From Clostridiales bacterium (GTDB lineage: Bacteria; Bacillota; Dethiobacteria; Dethiobacterales; Dethiobacteraceae): a stretch of DNA of 64,000 bases. Location of the stretch: NCBI GenBank assembly GCA_018335855.1, contig JAGXRM010000018.1:1-64000 (forward strand). Direction: 5' to 3'. Shown here piece by piece: positions 6,958 to 14,977 of this stretch. The notes beneath the pieces were generated by a model that worked only from the letters and a program-made list of their open reading frames with translations, did no database searches and had not been told where the DNA came from. Numbering within the stretch: the stretch's first letter is position 1; every line of letters starts with the position of its first letter. The translations under genes were made by a program, and so were the position numbers.

Positions 6958-8571
6958 TTACTGCATATGATGGGCGGTCTTTTGCCGGGCGCGTAAATTC
7001 TCTAAACTGTCCCACGGAGTAGCGGCATACCTTGCGGACCACTGCTGCTGGTTATTCAGGTAGACATCCAGTTGTTCCCGCAGTAGCGGATCGTTGGACC
7101 GGTTGTAAACCTGGAGCGCCGATTCAACCCCGGCAGGACCTCCATGGGATAAGATTTCGACATCAAAGCTGCTGAGTGTTCCCGAAAGATAACGTTCTGC
7201 GTTGTAACGGGCAACAAACCCGTTAGGATTTAAAAGGAAGAGCAGGCAAAGCATCACTGCCCCCGTGACGGCAGCAAGCCTTAAAATAGAGAATTGTCGT
7301 TTTTGCATGGCGATCACCCCGACGTAAAGGACGGCCAGGAATACCAGAAAAATGCTGGGGAGCAGCCGGCGGACAGAGAGTCCGTATGCCCCGATATACA
7401 AGGCCATTTTGCTGAAGGCGGTTGAAATAAACAATAAAGTGAGCAACGACAGAAAAACATTAAAAATTTTCAATATGGGGTTGACGCTACGTTGTTTTTT
7501 AGAAAAAAGATTTGCCGCTGTCAGCAGCGATAAATTGATGGCCGCAATTGTACACAGTTCAAAAAACCCCTTGCGGGCGTATTCGGAATAAACCAACCAG
7601 CCCTCCGGCCGTTCTCCGATAAAAGCTGAGAAAAAATAGGGCAGTTGGCTGACGACAAATACTACGTACAAGCCGCATACCAAGCCCAGCAGGGTGTAAA
7701 CCGTGGCCGACGGCAGCAACCTTAGGGATGATACACCCTTTTCCAAATCGTCTTTTTTGAAGGTGAAACAACCTCTTTTATGAACACTGCCTGTCACCAG
7801 TCCAAAGATGTAGGCTGCTGCCGGAATACCGATAATCATATTAAAGATTAGTACAGTAACTTCATTTCGCATGCCTTGAACGTATTTAAAAATGCTGTTA
7901 GTAATTTTGGCGAAGCCTCCGCTGTCAGCCTCTATCAGCAATGGCAAAACCATACCCCCGATTATAAAAGCGAAAGCAATTCCCAGTGCGATGGAAAAAA
8001 ATTGACTTACTGTCGCCTGTTTTTTTCTTCCCAGAAAGGCAAGGCTTCTAAAATGACTATCAAAGTTTTTGAGTGGAATGAACAGCAGGCCGTTAAGAAA
8101 ATCCAACCCAATAAAGTTACTCGTTTTTCCCAGCAGCGGCAGGCCGGTCGCGCATATCACCCAGTATATTGCACAAAAGAATAATAGTAAACTGCGCCAT
8201 GGTTCCAACCCATGGTTATTCCAAAGAGAGAAGCTGATTCCGGTAAACGCCGTTACCGCCAGCCAAAACCATCCTTCCCCTGAAATAATCACTCCTTTTT
8301 TTCGAAAATAAATAGTTGTAGCCCCTAAGTAGCCGGCGGTAAAGAACGTCACGCTCCATCCCTGCCAGTAAAAAAGTACCCATCGAGCAAAAAGAAACCC
8401 CAATATAAAGACAAAAATAGCAAAAATACCGTCTTTAATGTCCGGTTCAAAAGGTTCTTTTAAGGAGAATGCGGGAACAGCGGGATGTTCCCATTTTTTG
8501 TTGCCGTGTTCCTTCGCTTGCTGCTCCGTATTGCCTGTAGAGACGCACTCATTGCTGCAAATATCAATCAT
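6958..8571 (-). CDS. DUF4173-family polytopic membrane protein
   Basis: The 537-residue protein has a polar N-terminal 45 residues, then about a dozen hydrophobic segments spread to residue 460, and a soluble C-terminal 70 residues. The motif VYSEYARKGFFELC (about 325-340) is the hallmark of DUF4173/DUF4153 membrane proteins. Their biochemical function is unknown. They often sit next to a small Cro-like regulator and a DUF2975 protein, as here. The gene's start overlaps the 3' end of the HTH gene by eight bases, indicating one leftward operon of three genes. Confidence 0.8.
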   Translation of the reverse strand: MIDICSNECVSTGNTEQQAKEHGNKKWEHPAVPAFSLKEPFEPDIKDGIFAIFVFILGFLFARWVLFYWQGWSVTFFTAGYLGATTIYFRKKGVIISGEGWFWLAVTAFTGISFSLWNNHGLEPWRSLLLFFCAIYWVICATGLPLLGKTSNFIGLDFLNGLLFIPLKNFDSHFRSLAFLGRKKQATVSQFFSIALGIAFAFIIGGMVLPLLIEADSGGFAKITNSIFKYVQGMRNEVTVLIFNMIIGIPAAAYIFGLVTGSVHKRGCFTFKKDDLEKGVSSLRLLPSATVYTLLGLVCGLYVVFVVSQLPYFFSAFIGERPEGWLVYSEYARKGFFELCTIAAINLSLLTAANLFSKKQRSVNPILKIFNVFLSLLTLLFISTAFSKMALYIGAYGLSVRRLLPSIFLVFLAVLYVGVIAMQKRQFSILRLAAVTGAVMLCLLFLLNPNGFVARYNAERYLSGTLSSFDVEILSHGGPAGVESALQVYNRSNDPLLREQLDVYLNNQQQWSARYAATPWDSLENLRARQKTAHHMQ

Positions 8572-8797
8572 CTGATTTGCCGCCTTCCTTTCGACTTGCT
8601 CTGTATTCCAGGATGTCTCCCGGCTGGCACTCCAGCGTCTTACATATGGCCTCCAGTGTGGAGAACCGAATTGCTTTGGCCTTCCCGGTCTTGAGGATGG
8701 AGAGATTGGCCGGGCTGATGCCTATGATCTCGGCCAGTTCACCGGAAGGCATTTTTCGCTTGGCCATCATCACATCCAGATTAACTACGATCGGCAT
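8564..8797 (-). CDS. Small Xre/Cro helix-turn-helix regulator (YozG-like)
   Basis: The product is a stand-alone 77-residue HTH_3/HTH_26 domain: MPSGELAEIIGISPANLSIL forms the helix-turn-helix and CKTLECQPGDILEY is the conserved end of this subfamily. It lies between the DUF2975 and DUF4173 genes, overlapping the latter. Such proteins typically repress their own membrane-protein operon. The palindrome at 9311-9327 over the operon's -35 box is the natural operator candidate. The pairing is inferred from position. Confidence 0.85.
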   Translation of the reverse strand: MPIVVNLDVMMAKRKMPSGELAEIIGISPANLSILKTGKAKAIRFSTLEAICKTLECQPGDILEYRASRKEGGKSDD

Positions 8798-8811
8798 TCC
8801 GTCCCCCCCTT

Positions 8812-9261
8812 TTAGATGGTGTAGTCAACTTCGTTTTGCAGTTCTACGGCTTTTGCCAGCACATTTTTCACGACACGGACTATCAGCCCCATAAAGGCTG
8901 CGGCAACCGCCACAAAGATCCACGGGAAATAGTAAAAGGCTGAAACAGTGCCGATGCCCGCCCCCATAAAACAGCTCCAGGAAATCCACCGCAAATAGTC
9001 TACGTTATCTGTGATAAACACTTGCTCCTGCTCAATCCGTCGTAGCAGGCGAAACAGGTTGTAGAGCAGGATTCCCGCTGGGATGCCACCCACGTAGATT
9101 GTGGCAAGAAAGAACGACTTAGTTCCCTGTAGTTCCGCCCGGGAAAAATTCAGAAACCATCGCGTTAGCCACGGAGCGGTTACAATTGTGCCGATCAATC
9201 CGGACATAAAAACCAGGAGACATAATTTGCTCAGGTTGAGGGATTTTTTGTCATTCCACAT
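8812..9261 (-). CDS. DUF2975-family membrane protein
   Basis: The start is placed at the ATG at 9259-9261 (minus strand) because GGAGG lies just upstream. A longer frame to 9384 would run through the promoter. The 149-residue product has four predicted membrane helices (about 15-35, 55-75, 95-115 and 118-138). A DNVDYLRWISW motif in the centre matches DUF2975, a family of small membrane proteins nearly always coupled to a YozG-like HTH regulator. Function unknown. First gene of the leftward three-gene operon. Confidence 0.75.
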   Translation of the reverse strand: MWNDKKSLNLSKLCLLVFMSGLIGTIVTAPWLTRWFLNFSRAELQGTKSFFLATIYVGGIPAGILLYNLFRLLRRIEQEQVFITDNVDYLRWISWSCFMGAGIGTVSAFYYFPWIFVAVAAAFMGLIVRVVKNVLAKAVELQNEVDYTI

Positions 9262-9292
9262 AGCTTCATCCTCCAATCGCTTTATTGGTTGC

Positions 9293-9327
9293 AGTATAAC
9301 ACAAATAATATTGATATACAATATCAA
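9293..9327 (-). promoter_or_regulatory. Promoter and palindromic operator of the DUF2975-HTH-DUF4173 operon
   Basis: On the minus strand TTGTAT (9316-9321) and TATACT (9293-9298) are 17 bases apart. The -35 lies inside a perfect palindrome TTGATAT-ACA-ATATCAA (9311-9327). Occupation of that palindrome would block RNA polymerase, so it is the likely target of the operon's own HTH protein. Confidence 0.55.
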
Positions 9328-9524
9328 ATTACTGTTTAACAATATATTTATTCCGTATTGCATAAAAATAAATGTTGGTTCCAAAGAGTTTGGGCGAAAA
9401 GGATGAGTTAGAAAGTCAGCAGCACTGTAATAAAGACACCGTAAAAGATAGATAATTTTGGTCGATAAATGGAAGATTATGTGATATAATTAAATGAAAA
9501 ATATATAATGAAAAAGGTGAATAA

Positions 9525-10295
9525 ATGGATATTTACAAATTACTTGACTTATATAAGGCTACCATAGATGAGCGCAGACCTTTTGAGGGTGAGATGCTGA
9601 AACAGATCAGAGATTACTATCGTATCGGCCTTACATGGTCCTCTAACGCGCTTGAGGGGAATATCCTTACAGAAAGCGAAACCAAAGTACTGCTTGAGGA
9701 TGGATTGACCATTGGCGGTAAACCATTGCTGTATACCTATGAGGCGGTTGGACATGCCAAAGCGTATGATTTTATGTTTACACTTCTTAGGAATAGAACC
9801 ATCACTGAAAGAGATGTCCTTACGATGCATCAAATGTTTTATGAGAACATAGAAGCGGAATATGCCGGAAGGTATCGTGACGTATACGTATTTATTAGCG
9901 GCTCGAAATATCCTGTGACTGAACCGGAACGCATACAGGCAGAAATGGATGGCTTGTTTCAGTGGATTGTAAACGAAAGAGAGCAGCTTCATCCGATAGC
10001 ATTTGCAGCACTGCTACATAAACGGTTTGTATTTATCCATCCGTTTAAAGATGGAAATGGGAGAATCGCAAGGCTTATCATGAATGCATCACTGATACAG
10101 GATGGATATCTGCTGGCTATTATTCCTCCGGTGCTGCGGCATGAATACATTGACCATCTTGAAAAAGCCCATAGAGATGACAAACCCTTTGAGCAGTTTA
10201 TTGCGGAGCGGGTCATTGAATCTCAGAAGGAAATTATGCGGTTACTGCACATACCTATTCCAACGATGGATAGTGGTATTGATATGAAGCCATAA
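9525..10295 (+). CDS. Fic-domain protein (putative AMP-transferase), class II
   Basis: The 256-residue protein has the complete Fic active-site loop HPFKDGNGRIAR (172-183; catalytic His172). An N-terminal inhibitory helix motif SNALEG (about 40-45), of the form [S/T]xxxE[G/N], places it in class II, where the glutamate blocks ATP binding until displaced. Fic enzymes usually transfer AMP to hydroxyl side chains of target proteins. The target cannot be read from the sequence. No antitoxin gene flanks it, consistent with intramolecular inhibition. AAGGTG precedes the ATG and a TATAAT-like box lies near 9483. Confidence 0.9.
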   Translation: MDIYKLLDLYKATIDERRPFEGEMLKQIRDYYRIGLTWSSNALEGNILTESETKVLLEDGLTIGGKPLLYTYEAVGHAKAYDFMFTLLRNRTITERDVLTMHQMFYENIEAEYAGRYRDVYVFISGSKYPVTEPERIQAEMDGLFQWIVNEREQLHPIAFAALLHKRFVFIHPFKDGNGRIARLIMNASLIQDGYLLAIIPPVLRHEYIDHLEKAHRDDKPFEQFIAERVIESQKEIMRLLHIPIPTMDSGIDMKP

Positions 10296-10401
10296 TACTA
10301 TGCGTTTCAGTTACTCCGACAGCGGGGGAGCCGGCCAGTTCAATCAAGGTGAACGGTGTAATAGTGCAAAGTGGTGCACAATCCGGTCAAATCGGCTTGA
10401 A

Positions 10402-10448
10402 AGAGGTGAGTAGCCTCGAGGAATTTCACCTCGGGGCTACTCACCTCT
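10402..10448. repeat. Long stable hairpin
   Basis: AGAGGTGAGTAGCC (10402-10415) is perfectly repeated inverted at 10435-10448. The intervening bases (TCGAGG...CCTCGG) extend the stem to about 19 pairs with a seven-base loop. There is no T-run, so it is not a classical terminator. It may be an attenuator-like or mobile-element relic downstream of the Fic gene. Confidence 0.5.
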
Positions 10449-10449
10449 T

Positions 10450-10554
10450 ATGCCGAAATTTAATACGGTTTGTATTGTGAAAGCTTTTGGATATGGCATG
10501 ACGTGGGATGACTGCAAGTTATTGCTTGTAGAAGAAAATGGGAAAGAGGGGTAA
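10450..10554 (+). CDS. Possible 34-residue small protein
   Basis: ATG at 10450 opens a 34-codon frame (MPKFNTVCIVKAFGYGMTWD...) ending six bases before the next gene. No convincing ribosome site precedes it, because the hairpin arm abuts the ATG. I do not recognise the product. It could be the decayed end of a larger gene. Confidence 0.2.
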   Translation: MPKFNTVCIVKAFGYGMTWDDCKLLLVEENGKEG

Positions 10555-10559
10555 AGGTA

Positions 10560-11264
10560 ATGGCTGACAGAAGTAAAGGAATGTGCCGGTTTTGCGGAAA
10601 GGAATATACAAAATCGGGGATGGTGAAACATATTTCATCATGTAAGTACCGGCAAGCTTGGTTGGAACAAAAAGGTAACGAAAAGCAGTCGGGTTATTTC
10701 AGCATTGCAGTGGGAGGGACATACTGTAAGGAATACTGGTTGCTGCTTGAGGTTCGTGAAGATGCAACGCTAGCAGATGTGGACGAGTTCCTGAGGGAGA
10801 TTTGGCTGGAATGCTGCGGTCATTTAAGCGCTTTCTTGATTGACGGTGTTTATTATGATGTGGAACCGATGGAATCGTGGGGACGCCTGAGAAAGACCAT
10901 GAACTGCAGATTAAGAAGTGTCTTGGATGTAGGCATGCGCTTTGCGCATGAATATGATTTTGGTTCTACGACTGAATTAACGTTAACAGTATTTGATTAT
11001 CGGGTCGGCGACCGGCATAAAGATAAGATCGTGATAATAGCAAGAAATAATCCGATACGTGTGTTGTGTGATGAGTGCGGAAAAAGGCCGGCTGCAGTGG
11101 TTTGTATTGCCGACGGTGAGGTTTTATGTGAGCATTGCATGGAGGAACATGAATGCGGCGACATGCTTGCGAGTTTAACGAATTCACCCCGGTCGGGTGT
11201 ATGTGGATATGAAGGCAGCGAGAAATATCCTGATGTACTGGAGCGGATTACGGAGCAGAAATAG
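10560..11264 (+). CDS. Plasmid pRiA4b ORF-3-like protein with zinc-ribbon ends
   Basis: The product is 234 residues. The N-terminus has CRFCGKEY..SGMVKHISSC, a C2HC zinc-finger-like motif. The middle (about 45-160) has the EVREDATLADVDEFLREIW and MRFAHEYDFGSTTEL motifs of the pRiA4b ORF-3 (PF07929) fold. The C-terminal part has CDECGKRPA..C and CEHCMEEHEC, further metal-binding cysteines. Family members are common on plasmids and integrated elements, sometimes as passenger genes, with no established activity. GGTAATGG supports the start. The surroundings are decayed mobile DNA. Confidence 0.75.
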   Translation: MADRSKGMCRFCGKEYTKSGMVKHISSCKYRQAWLEQKGNEKQSGYFSIAVGGTYCKEYWLLLEVREDATLADVDEFLREIWLECCGHLSAFLIDGVYYDVEPMESWGRLRKTMNCRLRSVLDVGMRFAHEYDFGSTTELTLTVFDYRVGDRHKDKIVIIARNNPIRVLCDECGKRPAAVVCIADGEVLCEHCMEEHECGDMLASLTNSPRSGVCGYEGSEKYPDVLERITEQK

Positions 11265-11298
11265 GAGATATGAGAACAATTACAAAGGAAGGTGAAAA

Positions 11299-11591
11299 AT
11301 GATGAGTGTACTTTCCGGCAAGCTGCAGAAGCATCTGGACGAAAAGATAGGAAAAGGTTACGAATTGTTATTTGAAAACGTAGGTGCACCATTGTCTCAT
11401 GCTGCTATTATGGCCAGAGAGCTGGGCACTCCTGCTGATGTGGGATGCGGTAACGCTACGTTAAGACTTAAACAGGAGACAGGGTTATTGTCGAAGGTGG
11501 GAATGCTTCTTTTCGAGAAAAGGCTCCAAAAGATATTGTTGAAGAAGTAGCAGATATAATCGTATCCTTTGTGGAAATAGAAAGTATTTAG
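11299..11591 (+). pseudogene. PEP-utilising enzyme, mobile-domain fragment with frameshift
   Basis: The first frame reads GAPLSHAAIMARELGTPA..GNATLRLKQ, the phosphohistidine loop of the PEP-utilising enzyme mobile domain found in PEP synthase and rifampicin phosphotransferase. After about 11475 the sense continues in another frame (DRVIVEGGNASFREKAPKDI, then EEVADIIVSF) to TAG 11589-11591. The large ATP-binding part is missing upstream. This is the last ~95 codons of a larger enzyme with at least one frameshift, and is non-functional. Confidence 0.7.
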
Positions 11592-11648
11592 AGCATAATA
11601 ATAAACCGTCCGACGTCACCGCCAAACCGGATTGCCGCATCTATGCAC

Positions 11649-11987
11649 GGTATGTCATTGACAATCTCTGGGATAACTAGGAGTCGCGAGTCCGGGTCCA
11701 TGACCCAATCAACAACGTGGATAAGGCTTAACTGCAAACAATAATTACGCTCTCGTTGCTTACTTAGCAGTGTGTCCGCTTACCGCGAGCCTGTAGTGGT
11801 AAACCGGGCGTCGACTAATCGGCTACCGAACCCACGGTTTGCCAAAGCCTTAGGGGAAGGAAATAACACCTGTGCTAGCGTAAATGTATCCTGTCTCAGG
11901 GAGCCCCATACGCGAATCCAAATCTGAGGCTACACTCGTAGAAGCTTTTACTGGTCTGCTTTCGGACAGGTTCGACTCCCCTCTACT
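11649..11987 (+). ncRNA. ssrA: Degenerate tmRNA-like gene
   Basis: The stretch follows the tmRNA plan from end to end. The 5' part GGTATGTCAT..GGGATAAC..GGAGTCGCGAGTC parallels the canonical 5' domain. The tag-entry segment CTTAACTGCAAACAATAATTACGCTCTCGTTGCT (11728-11760) encodes A-N-N-N-Y-A-L-V-A from resume codon GCA 11734. The 3' domain has ACACTCGTAGAAGC..TTTTACTGGTCTGCTTTCGGACAGG and a T-loop GGTTCGACTCC (11969-11979). Defects are also visible: the tag lacks its usual stop and runs to TAG 11794-11796, the 5' 'GGATTCGACGG' block is altered, two G's are missing from the T-stem, and the 3' end reads CTACTTGCAAAAAA with no CCA. A functional ssrA probably lies elsewhere. Confidence 0.7.
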
Positions 11988-12096
11988 TGCAAAAAACTGC
12001 GGGTTATCAGAAACCCGAAGTTGGTTTCGTCCTGTATAACACCCTGATGGCTAACCCTAGCCGAAGAAACTAAAGTGTTTAAGCAGAAAGCACAGG
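11988..12096. other. Structured intergenic segment
   Basis: A small hairpin CGGGTT-ATCAGA-AACCCG (around 12000-12018) and an imperfect repeat AGTTGGTTTCG/CCGAAGAAACT (about 12020-12072) follow the tmRNA-like gene. No coding frame is recognised. It may belong to the same decayed element. Confidence 0.3.
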
Positions 12097-12882
12097 TTAC
12101 AGAACTTTTTGTGTCACATTTATGGGCATAATTCCATTTTCATTTTTATACTGCCTGGGTGAAATATTATTTAATTGTTTAAATAATATATTGTAGTAGT
12201 TCTGATTATTGTAGCCAACTGCAATAGCAATATCCAATATAGACTTATCTGTATCTCTTAATAATAATTGTTTGCTTCTCTCGATTCTTACCTCATTTAA
12301 AACTTGGGTAAATGTCTTATTTGTATCCTTCTTGAAAACAGAGCAAAAATAGGATTTGCTAATCCCTAGTTTTTGTGAAACACTTTCTACAGTAAGAGGC
12401 TCAAAAAATCTGGTATTAATATGGTCTAAAGCTTTTTTTACATAAAAACTATAGGTACATTCTTTGTTTAGTCTGATAAAATTTGAATTCTCTGCTATAT
12501 TACGGAGTAATGTAATAAGATGAGGGATACAATCAGAGGGCTTATACAACATATTATTTTTAGTCAAAGGATTCGAGGTGTATGGGCCTAAAACATAAAC
12601 ACCCCTGTCAACGTTTTTAGGGCAAATATAAATAACTGCAAAATCAATATTATTTTTTGATAGTACTAAGTGTGCAGTACTATCTTTTTTATTTAGTTCA
12701 TTATCAATTTGAGCGATAATTCCTTGTTCTTGAAAAATAGACTCAGCTATCTGGCTATGCCCTTCATTATGAATAACCATACCTTCTACATCAATTGCTT
12801 TTATAGGTATATGCGTGCATAAGTAAAAATTTACCATAGTGTTAGCTATATGTTTTCTGCCCAATGAACTATGAATCTGCAT
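12097..12882 (-). CDS. AraC-family transcriptional regulator
   Basis: The protein has 261 residues. The C-terminal hundred hold the two AraC helix-turn-helix motifs: LTVESVSQKLGISKSYFCSV (first) and SILDIAIAVGYNNQNYYNIL with the ISPRQYK end (second). The N-terminal 140 residues form an unrecognised sensing domain. It is transcribed divergently from a siderophore ABC importer, so the importer operon is its likely target, with a siderophore the likely co-inducer by analogy to YbtA/Btr-type regulators. That role is inferred from position. Codon use is AT-rich like the importer. Confidence 0.9.
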   Translation of the reverse strand: MQIHSSLGRKHIANTMVNFYLCTHIPIKAIDVEGMVIHNEGHSQIAESIFQEQGIIAQIDNELNKKDSTAHLVLSKNNIDFAVIYICPKNVDRGVYVLGPYTSNPLTKNNMLYKPSDCIPHLITLLRNIAENSNFIRLNKECTYSFYVKKALDHINTRFFEPLTVESVSQKLGISKSYFCSVFKKDTNKTFTQVLNEVRIERSKQLLLRDTDKSILDIAIAVGYNNQNYYNILFKQLNNISPRQYKNENGIMPINVTQKVL

Positions 12883-12980
12883 AAAAAAAACATCCCTTCT
12901 GCGAATATATATAAATATTTTTATAAAAAAAGTAATATGCTCAAAATTAAAATTTTGTTGTATAGTATAGTATAAGAGAA

Positions 12981-12999
12981 GAGAATGAAAATCATTATC
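12981..12999. promoter_or_regulatory. Fur box of the siderophore importer operon
   Basis: GAGAATGAAAATCATTATC matches the 19-bp Fur consensus at 16 positions. It lies 80 bases upstream of the first permease, just after TATAGT/TATAAG -10-like repeats (12961-12976). This predicts derepression under iron limitation. Confidence 0.7.
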
Positions 13000-13078
13000 A
13001 GTCAGCGATTTAATTAATTATATCATATTTAAAAAAGGTGTCAAATAACAATCTAACTATTGAATTTGAGGAGGAGGT

Positions 13079-14023
13079 ATGAAGAGAAGATATTTAATTG
13101 TTGCACTTATTGTGCTCTCATTTACATCACTATTCATCGGAGTAAAAAATATCAATATTTTAGACATAATCCGTCTTGAAGATGACAAAATCCAAATTCT
13201 ATTGATCAGTAGAATACCCCGCCTTGTCAGTATTATCGTGGCAGGTGTCAGCATGAGTATGGCTGGTTTGATCATGCAACAGCTGACAAGGAACAAATTT
13301 GTTTCTCCAACCACTGCTGCCACTGTTGATAGTGCCAGATTGGGCATTTTAGTCTCATTGTTATTATTTTCCTCCTTCAGCAGTTTTACCAAGATGGTTG
13401 TCTCCTTTATGTTTGCTTTGGCCGGAACCTTCTTGTTCATAAAGATCATCAAAAGCGTTAGGTTCAAGGACAAAATCTTCATACCTTTAGTGGGTATAAT
13501 GCTAGGGAATATCATAGACTCCATAACCACTTTTTTTGCTTACAGATATGAACTTGTACAAAATATTTCTTCTTGGCTGTTAGGGGATTTCTCTATGGTA
13601 ATCAGGGGGAGGTATGAGCTTTTATACTTGAGTGTACCTTTGGTGTTTATTACCTACCTCTATGCGAATCAATTCACCGTAGCAGGGATGGGGGAAGATT
13701 TCTCATCAAACCTTGGCCTGAACTACAATAAAGTGGTGAACATAGGTCTTATCATTGTGGCTTTATCCGCATCCCTTGTTGTGATCACTGTTGGCAGAAT
13801 GCCTTTTTTAGGGTTGATTATCCCCAACATCGTCACCATCTACCAGGGTGACAACTTAAAGAAAAATCTACTGCCTACAGCGATGTTTGGTGCGGTATTT
13901 CTGCTCTTTTGTGATATTTTAGGCCGGGTGATCATTTATCCCTATGAGATTTCCATCGGATTAACTGTGGGTGTGATAGGCAGTGCCCTATTTCTGTACT
14001 TGCTTTTTTGGAGGGATCAGTAG
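13079..14023 (+). CDS. FecCD-family iron-siderophore ABC permease (YclN/FatD-like)
   Basis: The 314-residue integral membrane protein has the FecCD/BtuC fold: around nine hydrophobic segments, ISRIPRLVSIIVAGVSMSMAG (about 40-60) near the N-terminus and GRMPFLGLIIPNIV (about 238-251) preceding the ATPase-coupling region. It begins directly after GAGGAGGAGGT and is the first gene of a permease-permease-ATPase-lipoprotein operon, the order of yclNOPQ/fatDCB-type siderophore importers. The next gene starts at the base after its stop codon. Likely substrate: a ferric catecholate or petrobactin-like siderophore, by gene order only. Confidence 0.9.
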   Translation: MKRRYLIVALIVLSFTSLFIGVKNINILDIIRLEDDKIQILLISRIPRLVSIIVAGVSMSMAGLIMQQLTRNKFVSPTTAATVDSARLGILVSLLLFSSFSSFTKMVVSFMFALAGTFLFIKIIKSVRFKDKIFIPLVGIMLGNIIDSITTFFAYRYELVQNISSWLLGDFSMVIRGRYELLYLSVPLVFITYLYANQFTVAGMGEDFSSNLGLNYNKVVNIGLIIVALSASLVVITVGRMPFLGLIIPNIVTIYQGDNLKKNLLPTAMFGAVFLLFCDILGRVIIYPYEISIGLTVGVIGSALFLYLLFWRDQ

Positions 14024-14977
14024 ATGTCCTCCAAAAAGAAGCTGTTATTGTTGTTAGGATGCCTGCTTTTAGTATCGATAGTGCTCTATCTGACCATTAG
14101 CCTGAATAGTCGTAACTGGGATTTTGCGTTGCCCAGAAGAATCCCAAAGGCAGCCGCCATATTACTTACGGGTTCGGCAATCGCTTATTCAACGCTGATA
14201 TTTCAAACAATCACAAACAATAGAATTTTGACACCAAGCATATTAGGGCTAGATTCTCTTTATCTGCTGGTCCAAACATCCATGGTTTTTGTGCTTGGCT
14301 CTAGAACTCTGGAAGTCATCAGCGGTACCAGTAACTTTTTGTTATCTATCTTAGTGATGCTTGTTTTCTCTGGGGTACTTTATAAGCTCTTGTTTAGAAA
14401 AGAGAACCAGAACATCTACTTTTTATTGCTTGTAGGGATCATCTTTAGCACCTTTTTCCAGAGCATATCATCCTTCATGCAAATGCTGATTGACCCAAAT
14501 GAGTTTAGCATAGTTCAAAATAGAATGTTTGCTAACTTTCATAATGTAAAAACAGATTTACTGACTATCTCTGTGGTGATTTTTGCAACCTTAGCTCTAT
14601 ACACCTATCCCTATATTAGCAAACTGGATGTCCTTTCATTAGGCAGGGATCATGCCATAAACCTGGGGATTGATTACGATAAAGTAGTCAAGCGAATGCT
14701 GCTGGTTATCGTAATCATGGTATCTGTGGCGACTGCATTAGTTGGACCCATTACCTTTTTAGGGCTGCTGGTGGTCAATCTGGCCAGAGAGCTGCTGCAC
14801 ACCTACAGACACCACGACTTGATTATGGGGTCCATGCTATTAAGTGGCATCGCCCTAATAGGCGGCCAGTTAATGGTTGAAAGGATTTTCAACTACCACA
14901 CACCCATTAGTGTCATGATCAATCTTGTAGGAGGTATTTATTTTATCTATCTACTGCTAAGGGAGAGAAAAGGATGA
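14024..14977 (+). CDS. FecCD-family iron-siderophore ABC permease (YclO/FatC-like)
   Basis: This is the second 317-residue permease subunit, forming a heterodimer with the preceding one. It opens with a signal-like membrane segment, then RRIPKAAAILLTGSAIAYST, matching the first FecCD motif. VGPITFLGLLVVNLARELL (about 242-260) is the cytoplasmic coupling region contacting the ATPase. The start codon directly follows the stop of the upstream gene and its end overlaps the ATPase start by four bases (ATGA-type coupling), indicating stoichiometric synthesis. Confidence 0.9.
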   Translation: MSSKKKLLLLLGCLLLVSIVLYLTISLNSRNWDFALPRRIPKAAAILLTGSAIAYSTLIFQTITNNRILTPSILGLDSLYLLVQTSMVFVLGSRTLEVISGTSNFLLSILVMLVFSGVLYKLLFRKENQNIYFLLLVGIIFSTFFQSISSFMQMLIDPNEFSIVQNRMFANFHNVKTDLLTISVVIFATLALYTYPYISKLDVLSLGRDHAINLGIDYDKVVKRMLLVIVIMVSVATALVGPITFLGLLVVNLARELLHTYRHHDLIMGSMLLSGIALIGGQLMVERIFNYHTPISVMINLVGGIYFIYLLLRERKG

